From: Candidatus Saccharimonadota bacterium
Lineage (GTDB): Bacteria > Patescibacteriota > Saccharimonadia > Saccharimonadales > UBA4665
NCBI GenBank assembly: GCA_003153395.1
Contig: PLYP01000009.1
Location: 1-64,000, forward strand
Length of the DNA: 64,000 bases
Direction of reading: 5' to 3'
Shown piece after piece: positions 34,049-41,929 of this stretch; positions within the stretch are counted from its first letter, which is position 1, and each line of letters starts with the position of its first letter. Position numbers and translations under genes: made by a program. The notes beneath the pieces are model-generated. The model made no database searches, was not told where the DNA came from, and saw nothing but the letters and a program-made list of their open reading frames with translations.

Positions 34049-35269
34049 CTAATTTAGTATGAATCTATTAATATCTACTACGGAAATCAAAATGATAAGG
34101 CCCAGTAAAATTATAAAACCAGTAGCATTAATATGTTCTTCCCTCTTTGCTGATAATGGTTTGCGAATACTGTGTGTAAAAAGCGTTAGCCATAACCTTC
34201 CTCCATCTAAAGCAGGTATGGGCAGAATATTCATGATTGCTAGAGTAAGAGAAATAATAGCAATAATAAACAGCATAAACTCTATACCCATTTGACTACC
34301 ATCTTTAAGGATAACGGCAATAGCAATGGGTCCACCTACCTGACTACTGGCGCTACATTGTCCATTGGATCTTGCAGTATTATTACCCGTTAAAAAGCCA
34401 GCAATTAAACTGCCGAGACCGCCAATAGCATGTCCTAAACCTTGAAATGTTAAGGTTGTAACCTGCGTACTAAGTCCTACGGCAGCAACAGGAGCTGACC
34501 AAGTAGATCGCTGCAAAGTATAGTCCGTTGGAGTTATACCTAAATTACCTTTTGGCGAAGGTATATTTGCACAGTCAAGTTTTGTTGAGTTAATTTGCTT
34601 GTTAAATTCTGCTAAACTTGCACTCACTACAGATGCACTCACCAATGTTGCGCTCGTCTCCAATTGTTTTCCGCCTCTGCTATAAAGTATGTTAACTTTT
34701 TGGCCAGCATAAGTTTTAGTAGTACTTTTTAAGACGTCCGAACTTGTAATTTTAATAGGTTGTTTTCCGGCAACACTAATTTCATTTAAGACATCCTGGT
34801 TTTTTAGACCTGCTTTCTGGGCAGGTGATCCTTTCTCAATATTTCCAACCAATACTTTCTGTGAGGATACTTTGGTGTCATTTTTGACTGTATATTGGTT
34901 AGGTATAAGCTTTGGTATGCCTATTAAAGCCAGTAATGTGAACAATGCTAAGGCAGCCAATAGATTCATGCCTACACCTGCAGCCATTATCTTACTTTTC
35001 GCCCATAAACTTGCGCTACCAAATGTACCAGGGGCTTTATCGCTGTCGTGTTCACCTTTTAGACGCACAAAGCCGCCCAAGGGAATAGCTCTTATAGAGA
35101 AGATCCATCCCTTCCTGGTTTTTCTGCTATATAATTTAGGTCCAAAAAATATTGCGAACTCTTCTGGTTTGACTCCATTACGCCTTGCAAGGAGAAAATG
35201 ACCATATTCATGGACAACAATTAGGCACGTAAAAAGCAATATACCCAAAACTAGGATCAAGAAAGACAT
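34049..35269 (-). CDS. rseP: RseP/site-2-type intramembrane zinc protease (M50)
   Basis: Regulated intramembrane protease. HEYGH zinc motif at residues 20-24 in the first helix, PDZ domain around 145-220 (GSPAQKAGLKNQDVLNEI), and third ligand Asp in NILPIPALDGGRLW near 340-355. 406 residues, four transmembrane helices. Could remove signal-peptide remnants or release anchored factors; no anti-sigma target is visible. TGtTACAAT lies 6 nt before the ATG. Divergent from the L,D-transpeptidase gene. Confidence 0.92.
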   Translation of the reverse strand: MSFLILVLGILLFTCLIVVHEYGHFLLARRNGVKPEEFAIFFGPKLYSRKTRKGWIFSIRAIPLGGFVRLKGEHDSDKAPGTFGSASLWAKSKIMAAGVGMNLLAALALFTLLALIGIPKLIPNQYTVKNDTKVSSQKVLVGNIEKGSPAQKAGLKNQDVLNEISVAGKQPIKITSSDVLKSTTKTYAGQKVNILYSRGGKQLETSATLVSASVVSASLAEFNKQINSTKLDCANIPSPKGNLGITPTDYTLQRSTWSAPVAAVGLSTQVTTLTFQGLGHAIGGLGSLIAGFLTGNNTARSNGQCSASSQVGGPIAIAVILKDGSQMGIEFMLFIIAIISLTLAIMNILPIPALDGGRLWLTLFTHSIRKPLSAKREEHINATGFIILLGLIILISVVDINRFILN

Positions 35270-35275
35270 TATATT

Positions 35276-35284
35276 ATTGTAACA
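35276..35284 (-). promoter_or_regulatory. Extended -10 promoter, leaderless start of rseP
   Basis: TGtTACAAT with 6 nt to ATG 35269. No Shine-Dalgarno site. Confidence 0.6.
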
Positions 35285-35340
35285 AACCTCTTATTTATAT
35301 ATTACGATTGCGCCACATTTAACATATTAGTGCTTAAAGC

Positions 35341-35368
35341 TTTACAAAGTTATATTGCTGTATATAAT
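35341..35368 (+). promoter_or_regulatory. L,D-transpeptidase promoter (TTTACA-16-TATAAT), leadered
   Basis: -35 TTTACA 35341-35346, 16-bp spacer, perfect TATAAT 35363-35368. Gives a leader of about 38 nt carrying GAGG before GTG 35413, in contrast to the leaderless promoters nearby. Confidence 0.65.
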
Positions 35369-35412
35369 TGAGATTAAGCTTAAATAAAAGCAAACAAACA
35401 GAGGTTAAAAAA

Positions 35413-36570
35413 GTGAGCAGCGTACATATGCGCAATAATATGGCGGTAGGTAATGACTTTATAGTTCCACAGACTGGGTTTATTAATAAAATCCAAGTTG
35501 TTTCTGAAGTTTCTCAAAGTGTTTCAGTTCAGATACCTATTCATTTAAATCCTACTAGGGAATCAAAAAGTTCTAAGTCTCTATATATAAAAACCTTAGA
35601 CATTCTTCATAATCACAGCTTAATCGTATTTGCACTACTAATCCTTGCTATCGCCTTTACAGGTGCACCTATAGCAACTGCCTATTTCACTAGAGATCTA
35701 ACATTAAGCTTAAAAGCTGCACCGCTTAGTGCTCTAGCAACATCAAACAATATAACGGGTATCAATACCTCATTGAGTTCCAGCCAGTTCCACGGATGGT
35801 TAAATAACCTTACATCGCAAGCTGCAACCTTAAACTTAGGGAATCAAAATGTAGCTATTGCGCCTGATATTATTAAAAGCTGGTTGCAGATTACTTCAAA
35901 TTCATCGAAAACAGAATATAACGTTCACGTTAAAGAAGATGCAGTATCATCATCATTAATGTCGCTTGCGAACAAATATGTAGAATCTCCTGTTAGTCAG
36001 GTTGTGGCAACTAGGACAGATGGCAGTAGTGAAATTGCCGTTAATGGTAAAAACGGCACAAAGCTTCTGGACCCTAGTTCAATATCATCTCAAGCCGCTT
36101 CGGTCTCAAAAAATTTATTTAGTAATAAAGGATTTCAAATAAATGCTCCGCTTGTTGTTTTACCCTTTCAGAGTGTGACTCCATCTGCTTTTAGCAAATT
36201 AATACTAGTAGATGTGAATAGTAAGAAAATGTATGCCTACCAGAATGGTCAAATTGTTAACACGTTTTTAGTAAGTGCCGGAGCTCCCGCTACTCCTACG
36301 CCGATAGGCGAATATCATATTTACGAGAAGTTAGCCGTTCAAGACATGTCAGGCTATAATTCCAACGGCACTAAATATTTTCAACCTCATGTACACTTTA
36401 TAAACTATTTTTACGGTGGCGATGCAGTACATGGAGTTTACTGGCATCCTCTAAGCTGGTTTGGTGCAAATAATAGCTCTCATGGATGCGTAGGACTTCC
36501 GGACGATATAGCACAGTGGGTATATAATTGGGCGCCAATCGGAACAACTGTAATTACGACCGCAACCTAA
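35413..36570 (+). CDS. L,D-transpeptidase (YkuD domain), membrane anchored
   Basis: Cross-links peptidoglycan 3-3 or attaches proteins to the wall. About 385 residues: cytoplasmic tail, membrane helix (around 70-95, SLIVFALLILAIAFTGAPIATAYF), extracytoplasmic linker, then the C-terminal YkuD domain with VDVNSKKMYAYQNGQIV, HFINYFYGGDAVHG and the catalytic SHGCVGLP. Start chosen at GTG 35413, which has GAGG at 8-nt spacing; the in-frame TTG at 35368 overlaps the promoter. Ends 18 bp from the convergent frr gene. Confidence 0.92.
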   Translation: MSSVHMRNNMAVGNDFIVPQTGFINKIQVVSEVSQSVSVQIPIHLNPTRESKSSKSLYIKTLDILHNHSLIVFALLILAIAFTGAPIATAYFTRDLTLSLKAAPLSALATSNNITGINTSLSSSQFHGWLNNLTSQAATLNLGNQNVAIAPDIIKSWLQITSNSSKTEYNVHVKEDAVSSSLMSLANKYVESPVSQVVATRTDGSSEIAVNGKNGTKLLDPSSISSQAASVSKNLFSNKGFQINAPLVVLPFQSVTPSAFSKLILVDVNSKKMYAYQNGQIVNTFLVSAGAPATPTPIGEYHIYEKLAVQDMSGYNSNGTKYFQPHVHFINYFYGGDAVHGVYWHPLSWFGANNSSHGCVGLPDDIAQWVYNWAPIGTTVITTAT

Positions 36571-36588
36571 TTTAAATTTTTAGCAACC

Positions 36589-37152
36589 TTAGAGAGTAGT
36601 AATTTCTGTAACTTTACTTTTTGCGATTATTTCTGCATCAGTTCGGGCTTTATTCATTGCTTCTTCAACGGATCCAGTTAATCTTTTGGCTTCATCTTCA
36701 CTGATATTCTTTGCCTTTTTTTCACTGTCTATAGCATCTAATGCTTCATGCCTTACGTTCCTAATACTTATCATGCTTTCTTCTTGCTTCTGACCCACCT
36801 GTTTGGCCAGTTCTTTACGTCGCTCTTCAGTAAGAGGCGGTATAGAAATACGAACTACCCTCCCATCATCAGTAGGATTTAAACCAAGACTACTGTCATT
36901 TCTGATAGCATTAGCAATAGCTGCTAAGTTGCTGGGGTCAAATGGCGTTATTTGAATCTGTTGGGCTTCAGGTACAACAATCGAACCAACCTGCTTGAGT
37001 GGCATTAAAGATCCATAGGCCTCTACCTTGACGCCGTCCAGCATGTTGGCGCTTGCTCTACCGGTCCTAAGAGTCTTTAAGCTATCTTCAAACCTTTCAA
37101 TAGCCTGGCTTAACTTATCCTGAGTTTTACTAACTACGTTTGAGCTATCCAT
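36589..37152 (-). CDS. frr: Ribosome recycling factor
   Basis: Splits post-termination ribosomes with EF-G. 187 residues, classic tRNA-mimic pattern: ERFEDSLKTLRTGRASANMLDGVKVEAYG at the start and PPLTEERRKELAKQVGQKQEE later. Own promoter (TATAAT 9 nt before the ATG) although it follows tsf. The pyrH gene usually found between tsf and frr is absent. Confidence 0.96.
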   Translation of the reverse strand: MDSSNVVSKTQDKLSQAIERFEDSLKTLRTGRASANMLDGVKVEAYGSLMPLKQVGSIVVPEAQQIQITPFDPSNLAAIANAIRNDSSLGLNPTDDGRVVRISIPPLTEERRKELAKQVGQKQEESMISIRNVRHEALDAIDSEKKAKNISEDEAKRLTGSVEEAMNKARTDAEIIAKSKVTEITTL

Positions 37153-37161
37153 TAGAGTTAG

Positions 37162-37167
37162 ATTATA
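37162..37167 (-). promoter_or_regulatory. -10 TATAAT, leaderless start of frr
   Basis: Consensus TATAAT with 9 nt to ATG 37152. No Shine-Dalgarno site. Confidence 0.6.
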
Positions 37168-37197
37168 GACCTTGATATCATCATATTCTACTTAACT

Positions 37198-37794
37198 TTA
37201 CGATACTTCACCTAAAGCAAATCGCGTAAATCGTCTTATGACTATATTTTCTCCGAGTCTAGCGGCATGATCCTTAACAAAATCCCCGACTGAAAGATCA
37301 GGATTCTTCACGAATGGCTGATCCATTAGACATCGCTCAGCAAAATACTTGCTTACCTGACCCTCTACAATTTTTTTAACGATGTCATCCGATTTGTTAT
37401 CAGATTTTGCTTGTTCAACAAATTCAGCTTCTACTCTACTGCGTTCTTCATCGCTTATAGAATTAGAATCAACGTAAACCGGGTTACTAGCCGCTATATG
37501 CATAGTAATATCTTTAACTAGATCCTTAAATATATCATTGCGGGCAACAAAATCGGTTTCGCAATTTATCTCCACTAATACACCAATGCGGTTATCGTGA
37601 TTATATGTCCCTATTACGCCCGCCCGAGCTTCTCTTTCGCCCCTTTTTTCAGCTTTGGTTAAGCCTTTTTTTCGCATTGCTGTTAGTGCTATGTCAAAAT
37701 CTCCATTAGCTTCTTCTAATGCTTTTTTGGCATCGGTCAAACCAACGCCGGTTAAGTCTTTAAGTCTTTTTACTTCATCAATATTTACTGCCAT
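37198..37794 (-). CDS. tsf: Elongation factor Ts
   Basis: Nucleotide-exchange factor for EF-Tu. 198 residues, the short form without the second half of the dimerisation core. N-terminal UBA-like domain (VKRLKDLTGVGLTDAKKALEEANGDFDIAL) and the TDFVARND motif, which contacts EF-Tu. GGAG with 7-nt spacing. Second gene of the rpsB-tsf operon. Confidence 0.95.
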   Translation of the reverse strand: MAVNIDEVKRLKDLTGVGLTDAKKALEEANGDFDIALTAMRKKGLTKAEKRGEREARAGVIGTYNHDNRIGVLVEINCETDFVARNDIFKDLVKDITMHIAASNPVYVDSNSISDEERSRVEAEFVEQAKSDNKSDDIVKKIVEGQVSKYFAERCLMDQPFVKNPDLSVGDFVKDHAARLGENIVIRRFTRFALGEVS

Positions 37795-37819
37795 AAATCT
37801 TCTCCGTGGTTATTCTTAT

Positions 37820-38548
37820 CTAAGTTTTTTCGTCTGTCTTATCGACTGGCTTCTTAGCCTTGCTTTTACCGCTTTCTATAGCGGTTTTTATGTAATCCAG
37901 TATTAGCTGAATCGTTTTTATTGCGTCATCATTACACGGGATAGGATATGTAATTAATGATGGATCAGCATTTGTGTCTACCATAGCAACGGTAGGAACT
38001 TTAATTTTTATTGCTTCTCTAACCGCATTGGCATCATTCACAATATCTACTATGAATACTGCTCCTGGCTTTTTGTTTAACTCTTTTATACCGCCGTATA
38101 GTATATTCATTTGATCAATTTCTTCTTGAAAACGCTGTACTTCAAGCTTGCTATATTTATTGGCTAATTCGCCACTCGCCATACGGTTTTCTAAATCCTG
38201 AAGATGTTTAACTCTTTCGCCGATTGTATTCCAGTTAGTAAGCATTCCTCCAAGCCAACGTTCTGTAACATATGGCATCCCAGTCTCAATAGCTGTCTTC
38301 TTTACTAAGTTTTTTGCCTGCCGTTTTGTACCTACTAGCAATATTTGCTTTCCTTCGCTGGCTGTTTTAGCTAAAAAATCTAGAGCTATCTCTAAATTGG
38401 CAACAGTCTGAGTTAGGTCGATTATATGCGATCCGTCTCTTTTACTGTGAATATATGGCGCCATTTTCGGGTGCCATCTTTCAGTCTTATGACCAAAATG
38501 TGCTCCGGCTTCTAATAGTTTCTTAATATCTACTGTATTAGTAGGCAT
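37820..38548 (-). CDS. rpsB: 30S ribosomal protein S2 (uS2)
   Basis: uS2 binds the back of the 30S subunit with S1. 242 residues with LLEAGAHFGHKTERWHPKMAPYI, VGTKRQAKNLV, YVTERWLGGMLTNW and the late VDTNADPSLITYPIPCNDDA. AAAGGA at 5-nt spacing precedes the ATG. Heads the rpsB-tsf operon behind a structured leader of about 88 nt (see 38549-38671). Confidence 0.96.
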   Translation of the reverse strand: MPTNTVDIKKLLEAGAHFGHKTERWHPKMAPYIHSKRDGSHIIDLTQTVANLEIALDFLAKTASEGKQILLVGTKRQAKNLVKKTAIETGMPYVTERWLGGMLTNWNTIGERVKHLQDLENRMASGELANKYSKLEVQRFQEEIDQMNILYGGIKELNKKPGAVFIVDIVNDANAVREAIKIKVPTVAMVDTNADPSLITYPIPCNDDAIKTIQLILDYIKTAIESGKSKAKKPVDKTDEKT

Positions 38549-38671
38549 AGTAGTCCTTTCTCTTTAGACGAAAGCCTTACCTGTCCTGCGCGGATTAAGA
38601 TAAGGAGGATTTATTTCCGTCCTGCTTAATGTTGATAAGCCTATTTTAACAGATTAAAACTTCTAATACAA
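38549..38671 (-). promoter_or_regulatory. rpsB promoter and leader with anti-Shine-Dalgarno segment
   Basis: Promoter TTGTAT (38671-38666), 17-bp spacer, extended TGtTAAAAT (-10 at 38648-38643). The leader of about 88 nt holds CCTCCTT (38608-38602), complementary to the Shine-Dalgarno AAAGGA (38559-38554), and two copies of GCAGGAC (38625-38619 and 38589-38583). Pairing of UCCUU with AAGGA would hide the start. This fits autogenous S2 control, known for rpsB leaders in other bacteria; for this leader it is inference. Confidence 0.6.
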
Positions 38672-38680
38672 TTGAAGCTC

Positions 38681-39334
38681 TTAAAAGCTATTAATTAAAT
38701 CCTCGGTAAGATTAGATAACGAATCTAGGATGACGTCGGCAGTCTGAACATATTTATCATTCTTTAAATTAGCTTCTGGTACCGCTATACACACCATTTT
38801 TGCTGCTTTAGCGGCTAGTACTCCTGATGGTGCATCTTCAAAAACTAGGCATTGTTGAACTGGAACAGACAGCAACTTAGCTGTGCTAATAAATACGCCG
38901 GGATGGGGTTTTCCATATTCTTCATTGTCGGCTGAATATACAATATTAAAATGCTTCCTTAGATCGAAAGTATCTAGCACAACGTCAATTAATTTGTCTG
39001 GAGACGATGACGCAACAGCTAATTTTATATTTAACTTATTGCAGAGATTTATTGCTTCTATTACACCATCCTTCAAGCGACCTTTTAGTTTAATAAGATC
39101 GATAACGTCTTGCACAATTGAATTCGAAACTTCTTTCTGGCTGGGACCTACCCAGGGTTGGTCTAAGAAAATATGTTCTATATTTTCACTTATCCTTCTT
39201 CCCCGATGATCATCTTCTTGGGCTTTACTTAATTTAACTCCAATTGAATCAAAATTCTTCCTTTTTGCAGTGTCCCAATGTGGCTCACTGTCTATTAATA
39301 AACCATCCATATCAAAAATTGCTGCTTTAATCAT
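38681..39334 (-). CDS. HAD-family phosphatase/phosphoglucomutase-like
   Basis: HAD hydrolase, 217 residues, with beta-phosphoglucomutase/YniC-like layout: AIFDMDGLLIDSEP (motif I), AVASSSPDKL (motif II), GKPHPGVF (motif III Lys) and VFEDAPSGVLAAKAA (motif IV). Sugar phosphate or nucleotide phosphatase activity is likely. TGtTAATAT 6 nt before the ATG; no Shine-Dalgarno site. Divergent from rpmE2. Confidence 0.88.
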   Translation of the reverse strand: MIKAAIFDMDGLLIDSEPHWDTAKRKNFDSIGVKLSKAQEDDHRGRRISENIEHIFLDQPWVGPSQKEVSNSIVQDVIDLIKLKGRLKDGVIEAINLCNKLNIKLAVASSSPDKLIDVVLDTFDLRKHFNIVYSADNEEYGKPHPGVFISTAKLLSVPVQQCLVFEDAPSGVLAAKAAKMVCIAVPEANLKNDKYVQTADVILDSLSNLTEDLINSF

Positions 39335-39340
39335 TCACAT

Positions 39341-39349
39341 ATATTAACA
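39341..39349 (-). promoter_or_regulatory. Extended -10 promoter, leaderless start of the 38681-39334 gene
   Basis: TGtTAATAT with 6 nt to ATG 39334. No Shine-Dalgarno site. Confidence 0.55.
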
Positions 39350-39378
39350 AATCAGGATATATAAAAACTTTAACCGGC

Positions 39379-39407
39379 TTGACCGATGTTAAACAGATGT
39401 GTATACT
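39379..39407 (+). promoter_or_regulatory. rpmE2 promoter (TTGACC-17-TATACT), near-leaderless
   Basis: -35 TTGACC 39379-39384, exactly 17 bp, -10 TATACT 39402-39407, then 12 nt to ATG 39420. Predicted 5' UTR about 5 nt and no Shine-Dalgarno site. It also shows that an upstream GTG at 39399 would lie inside the promoter. Confidence 0.75.
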
Positions 39408-39419
39408 TTTAATTCTATT

Positions 39420-39779
39420 ATGAAGCAAGGATTACACCCCGATAATTATCGTTTAGTAGTTTATGAGGATTTAAATAATGGGTTTAAGTTCCTAACTAAA
39501 TCTACTGCTAATAGTGATGAAAAAGTAAAATGGGAAGACGGAAACGAATACCCCCTAGTTAAAGTACATATTACAAGCGCGTCACATCCCTTTTTCACAG
39601 GCGAAGAACGTATTCTGGATATTGAAGGACGAGTTGATAAGTTCAAAGCACGTGCTGCTGCAGGTAAAGCAGCTAAAGAAAAACGTGCTGCATCAGCACA
39701 AAAGCTAGAAAAACGTGCTGCAGCTAAGGCAGAAAAAGCAGAATCAAAAGCAGAAGTAGCTACTACATCTAAAGATTAA
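39420..39779 (+). CDS. rpmE2: 50S ribosomal protein L31 type B (bL31) with charged tail
   Basis: 119 residues. The first 80 match type B bL31: MKQGLHPDNYRLVVYEDL, TSASHPFFTGEERILDIEGRVDKFKAR. It lacks the zinc CxxC of type A. The last 40 residues are an Ala/Lys/Glu-rich helical extension (AGKAAKEKRAASAQKLEKRAAAKAEKAESK), longer than in most L31 proteins. Start set at ATG 39420 from the promoter position. A terminator follows at 39792-39826. Confidence 0.9.
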   Translation: MKQGLHPDNYRLVVYEDLNNGFKFLTKSTANSDEKVKWEDGNEYPLVKVHITSASHPFFTGEERILDIEGRVDKFKARAAAGKAAKEKRAASAQKLEKRAAAKAEKAESKAEVATTSKD

Positions 39780-39791
39780 TTTAATGCATGT

Positions 39792-39826
39792 AAACCATTC
39801 GGTAGTTATGTATCGAATGGTTTTTC
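39792..39826 (+). terminator. Intrinsic terminator of rpmE2
   Basis: Perfect 10-bp stem AAACCATTCG/CGAATGGTTT (39792-39801 and 39814-39823), 12-nt loop, running into a T5 tract. It separates rpmE2 from prfA. Confidence 0.8.
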
Positions 39827-39854
39827 ATTATACTGATAGTTACTAAGGATAGTT

Positions 39855-40910
39855 ATGAACAATAAAGAAGAAGAACTCCGATCAGAACTTAGCGATATAG
39901 ATACTAAGCTTAGCGACCCAAATATTTATAATGATAAAAGTTACCCACGATTAGCGAAACGAAAAAACCAAATTGAAAATATTATTCAATTATTTGATGA
40001 GAGAGATAGTTTATTAAAAGACAAGCTCTCTGCCGAAGATGTGCTAAAAAGTTCAGACGGCGAAATGCAACAACTAGCAGAAAACGAACTGCTAGAAATC
40101 AACTCGAAACTGCAATCTATTGAGGCTGACTTATTAGATCGGATTACACCCAAGGACCCCAATAATGACCGTGACGTTATTATCGAAATTCGTGCGGCTG
40201 CCGGTGGAGATGAATCTAGTTTATTCGCCGCTGAGTTATATAGAATGTATACTCGTTGGGCTGAAAATCATAGTTATAAGTATGAACTAATAAGTGAGGC
40301 ACCTAATGAGGTTGGCGGATTTAAAGACATAACTTTTGCGGTAAGAGGTAATGAAGCATATAAATATTTAAAATTTGAAGCTGGAGTACATCGAGTCCAG
40401 AGAGTTCCAGTAACAGAGAGCCAGGGTCGAATTCATACCTCAACTGTCACGGTAGCTGTCCTACCCGAAGCAGAAGAATCGGATATAGAAATAAACCCTT
40501 CAGATTTACGCATAGATGTATATAGAAGCAGCGGACACGGTGGCCAAAGCGTAAATACTACCGATTCCGCTGTACGAATTACCCATATACCAACCGGTTT
40601 AGTGGTCGCTAATCAAGATGAAAAATCTCAAATAAAAAATAAAGCTAAGGCGCTGAGTATTCTACGGTCTCGCCTTTTACAGATAAAAATTGACGAGGAA
40701 CAGAAAGATTTATCTGCAGCTAGGCTTAAACTAATTGGTTCAGGCGATAGATCTGAAAAAATAAGAACATATAATTTTCCTCAAGATCGAATAACGGATC
40801 ACAGAATTGGATATTCTCGATCTAATATACCCGGAGCTTTAAATGGTGAAATCGATGATCTAATTGAAAAGCTTCAGGCTGCAGAGAACGAACTAAATAA
40901 CAAAGAGTAA
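39855..40910 (+). CDS. prfA: Peptide chain release factor 1
   Basis: Terminates at UAA and UAG. 351 residues with GGQ loop [18 protein letters not shown]. The PxT codon-reading tripeptide is PVT ([15 protein letters not shown]) where most bacteria have PAT. AAGGA with 5-nt spacing before the ATG. Followed by prmC, which methylates the GGQ glutamine. Confidence 0.96.
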   Translation: MNNKEEELRSELSDIDTKLSDPNIYNDKSYPRLAKRKNQIENIIQLFDERDSLLKDKLSAEDVLKSSDGEMQQLAENELLEINSKLQSIEADLLDRITPKDPNNDRDVIIEIRAAAGGDESSLFAAELYRMYTRWAENHSYKYELISEAPNEVGGFKDITFAVRGNEAYKYLKFEAGVHRVQRVPVTESQGRIHTSTVTVAVLPEAEESDIEINPSDLRIDVYRSSGHGGQSVNTTDSAVRITHIPTGLVVANQDEKSQIKNKAKALSILRSRLLQIKIDEEQKDLSAARLKLIGSGDRSEKIRTYNFPQDRITDHRIGYSRSNIPGALNGEIDDLIEKLQAAENELNNKE

Positions 40911-40951
40911 TGATCTATTCTAAGCTAGATTGAGTTATCCAAAACTTACAT

Positions 40952-41791
40952 ATGCTACTTAATCAATATATAAAAACTAAGCAGATTGAACTGCAAAGAA
41001 GCGGTATTAAATCCGCCCGTCTAGATGTTCTCATTTTACTAGAGGACACTTTAAATAAAGACAGGGCCTGGTTGCTGGCTAATCAGGATTTAAATTTAAC
41101 TAGCCAAAATATTGAAATATTAAATAAATTGTTCAAGTTACGCAGTACTCATATACCCCTCGCCTACATCAGAGGGCACGTTGAATTTTATGGTCGCACT
41201 TTTGTGATCAATGCATCAACGTTAGTCCCGCGACCTGAAAGTGAAGATATGGTCAGCGAGCTTATTAACTTAGCTGCACAGTTAGATCTCGCTAGTAAAA
41301 ACCATAAAAACAAACGCTGGCTTAGAGTTGCCGACGTGGGTACAGGCAGCGGCGCGCTCGGTATAACAGCTTACCTGGAGACTTCAAATACACTTGTTGA
41401 CCTGATAGATATAGACAAAGACGCCCTTAAAGTAGCAAAAATTAATGTAGATATATTTACATTAAACTTAAGCATTATAAAAAATGATCTGCTTGCTAAT
41501 TTAACTAATGAGTATGATGTTCTATTATGCAATCTCCCATATGTACCGAATGACTTTGAGGTTAATGAAGCGGCTAAAAAGGAACCTAGAATTGCATTAT
41601 ATGGTGGGCATGATGGTTTGGATCTATATAGACGTCTCTATAAACAGCTAGAGGAGCGCGCTATTAAACCGTTGTATATTTTAAGTGAGTCTTTACCCAT
41701 GCAACATGAGACTCTTGTTAGGATATCTGAATCTCACGGCTATAAACTAAGAAACACAAATAATTACATCCAGGTTTTTAAGCTTACTTAA
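40952..41791 (+). CDS. prmC: Release-factor glutamine methyltransferase PrmC (HemK)
   Basis: N5-methylates Gln of the GGQ motif in RF1/RF2. 279 residues: helical N-terminal domain, then SAM core with VADVGTGSGALGI (motif I) and LIDIDKDALKVAKINV. The catalytic NPPY motif reads NLPY in LLCNLPYVPNDF, a Pro-to-Leu change. Directly behind prfA as in most bacteria. No Shine-Dalgarno site at ATG 40952. Confidence 0.92.
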   Translation: MLLNQYIKTKQIELQRSGIKSARLDVLILLEDTLNKDRAWLLANQDLNLTSQNIEILNKLFKLRSTHIPLAYIRGHVEFYGRTFVINASTLVPRPESEDMVSELINLAAQLDLASKNHKNKRWLRVADVGTGSGALGITAYLETSNTLVDLIDIDKDALKVAKINVDIFTLNLSIIKNDLLANLTNEYDVLLCNLPYVPNDFEVNEAAKKEPRIALYGGHDGLDLYRRLYKQLEERAIKPLYILSESLPMQHETLVRISESHGYKLRNTNNYIQVFKLT

Positions 41792-41929
41792 CTTGCATTA
41801 GATTGATCAGTTTATCGTTGCATACTACTAACAATACAATAATATTTCTATCAAAATCAGTTCTAAAGTCAATATTCTTGTCTGCTAATTTATATCCCCA
41901 AGTTCACTATGTTGAACAACTAAGTGTGT

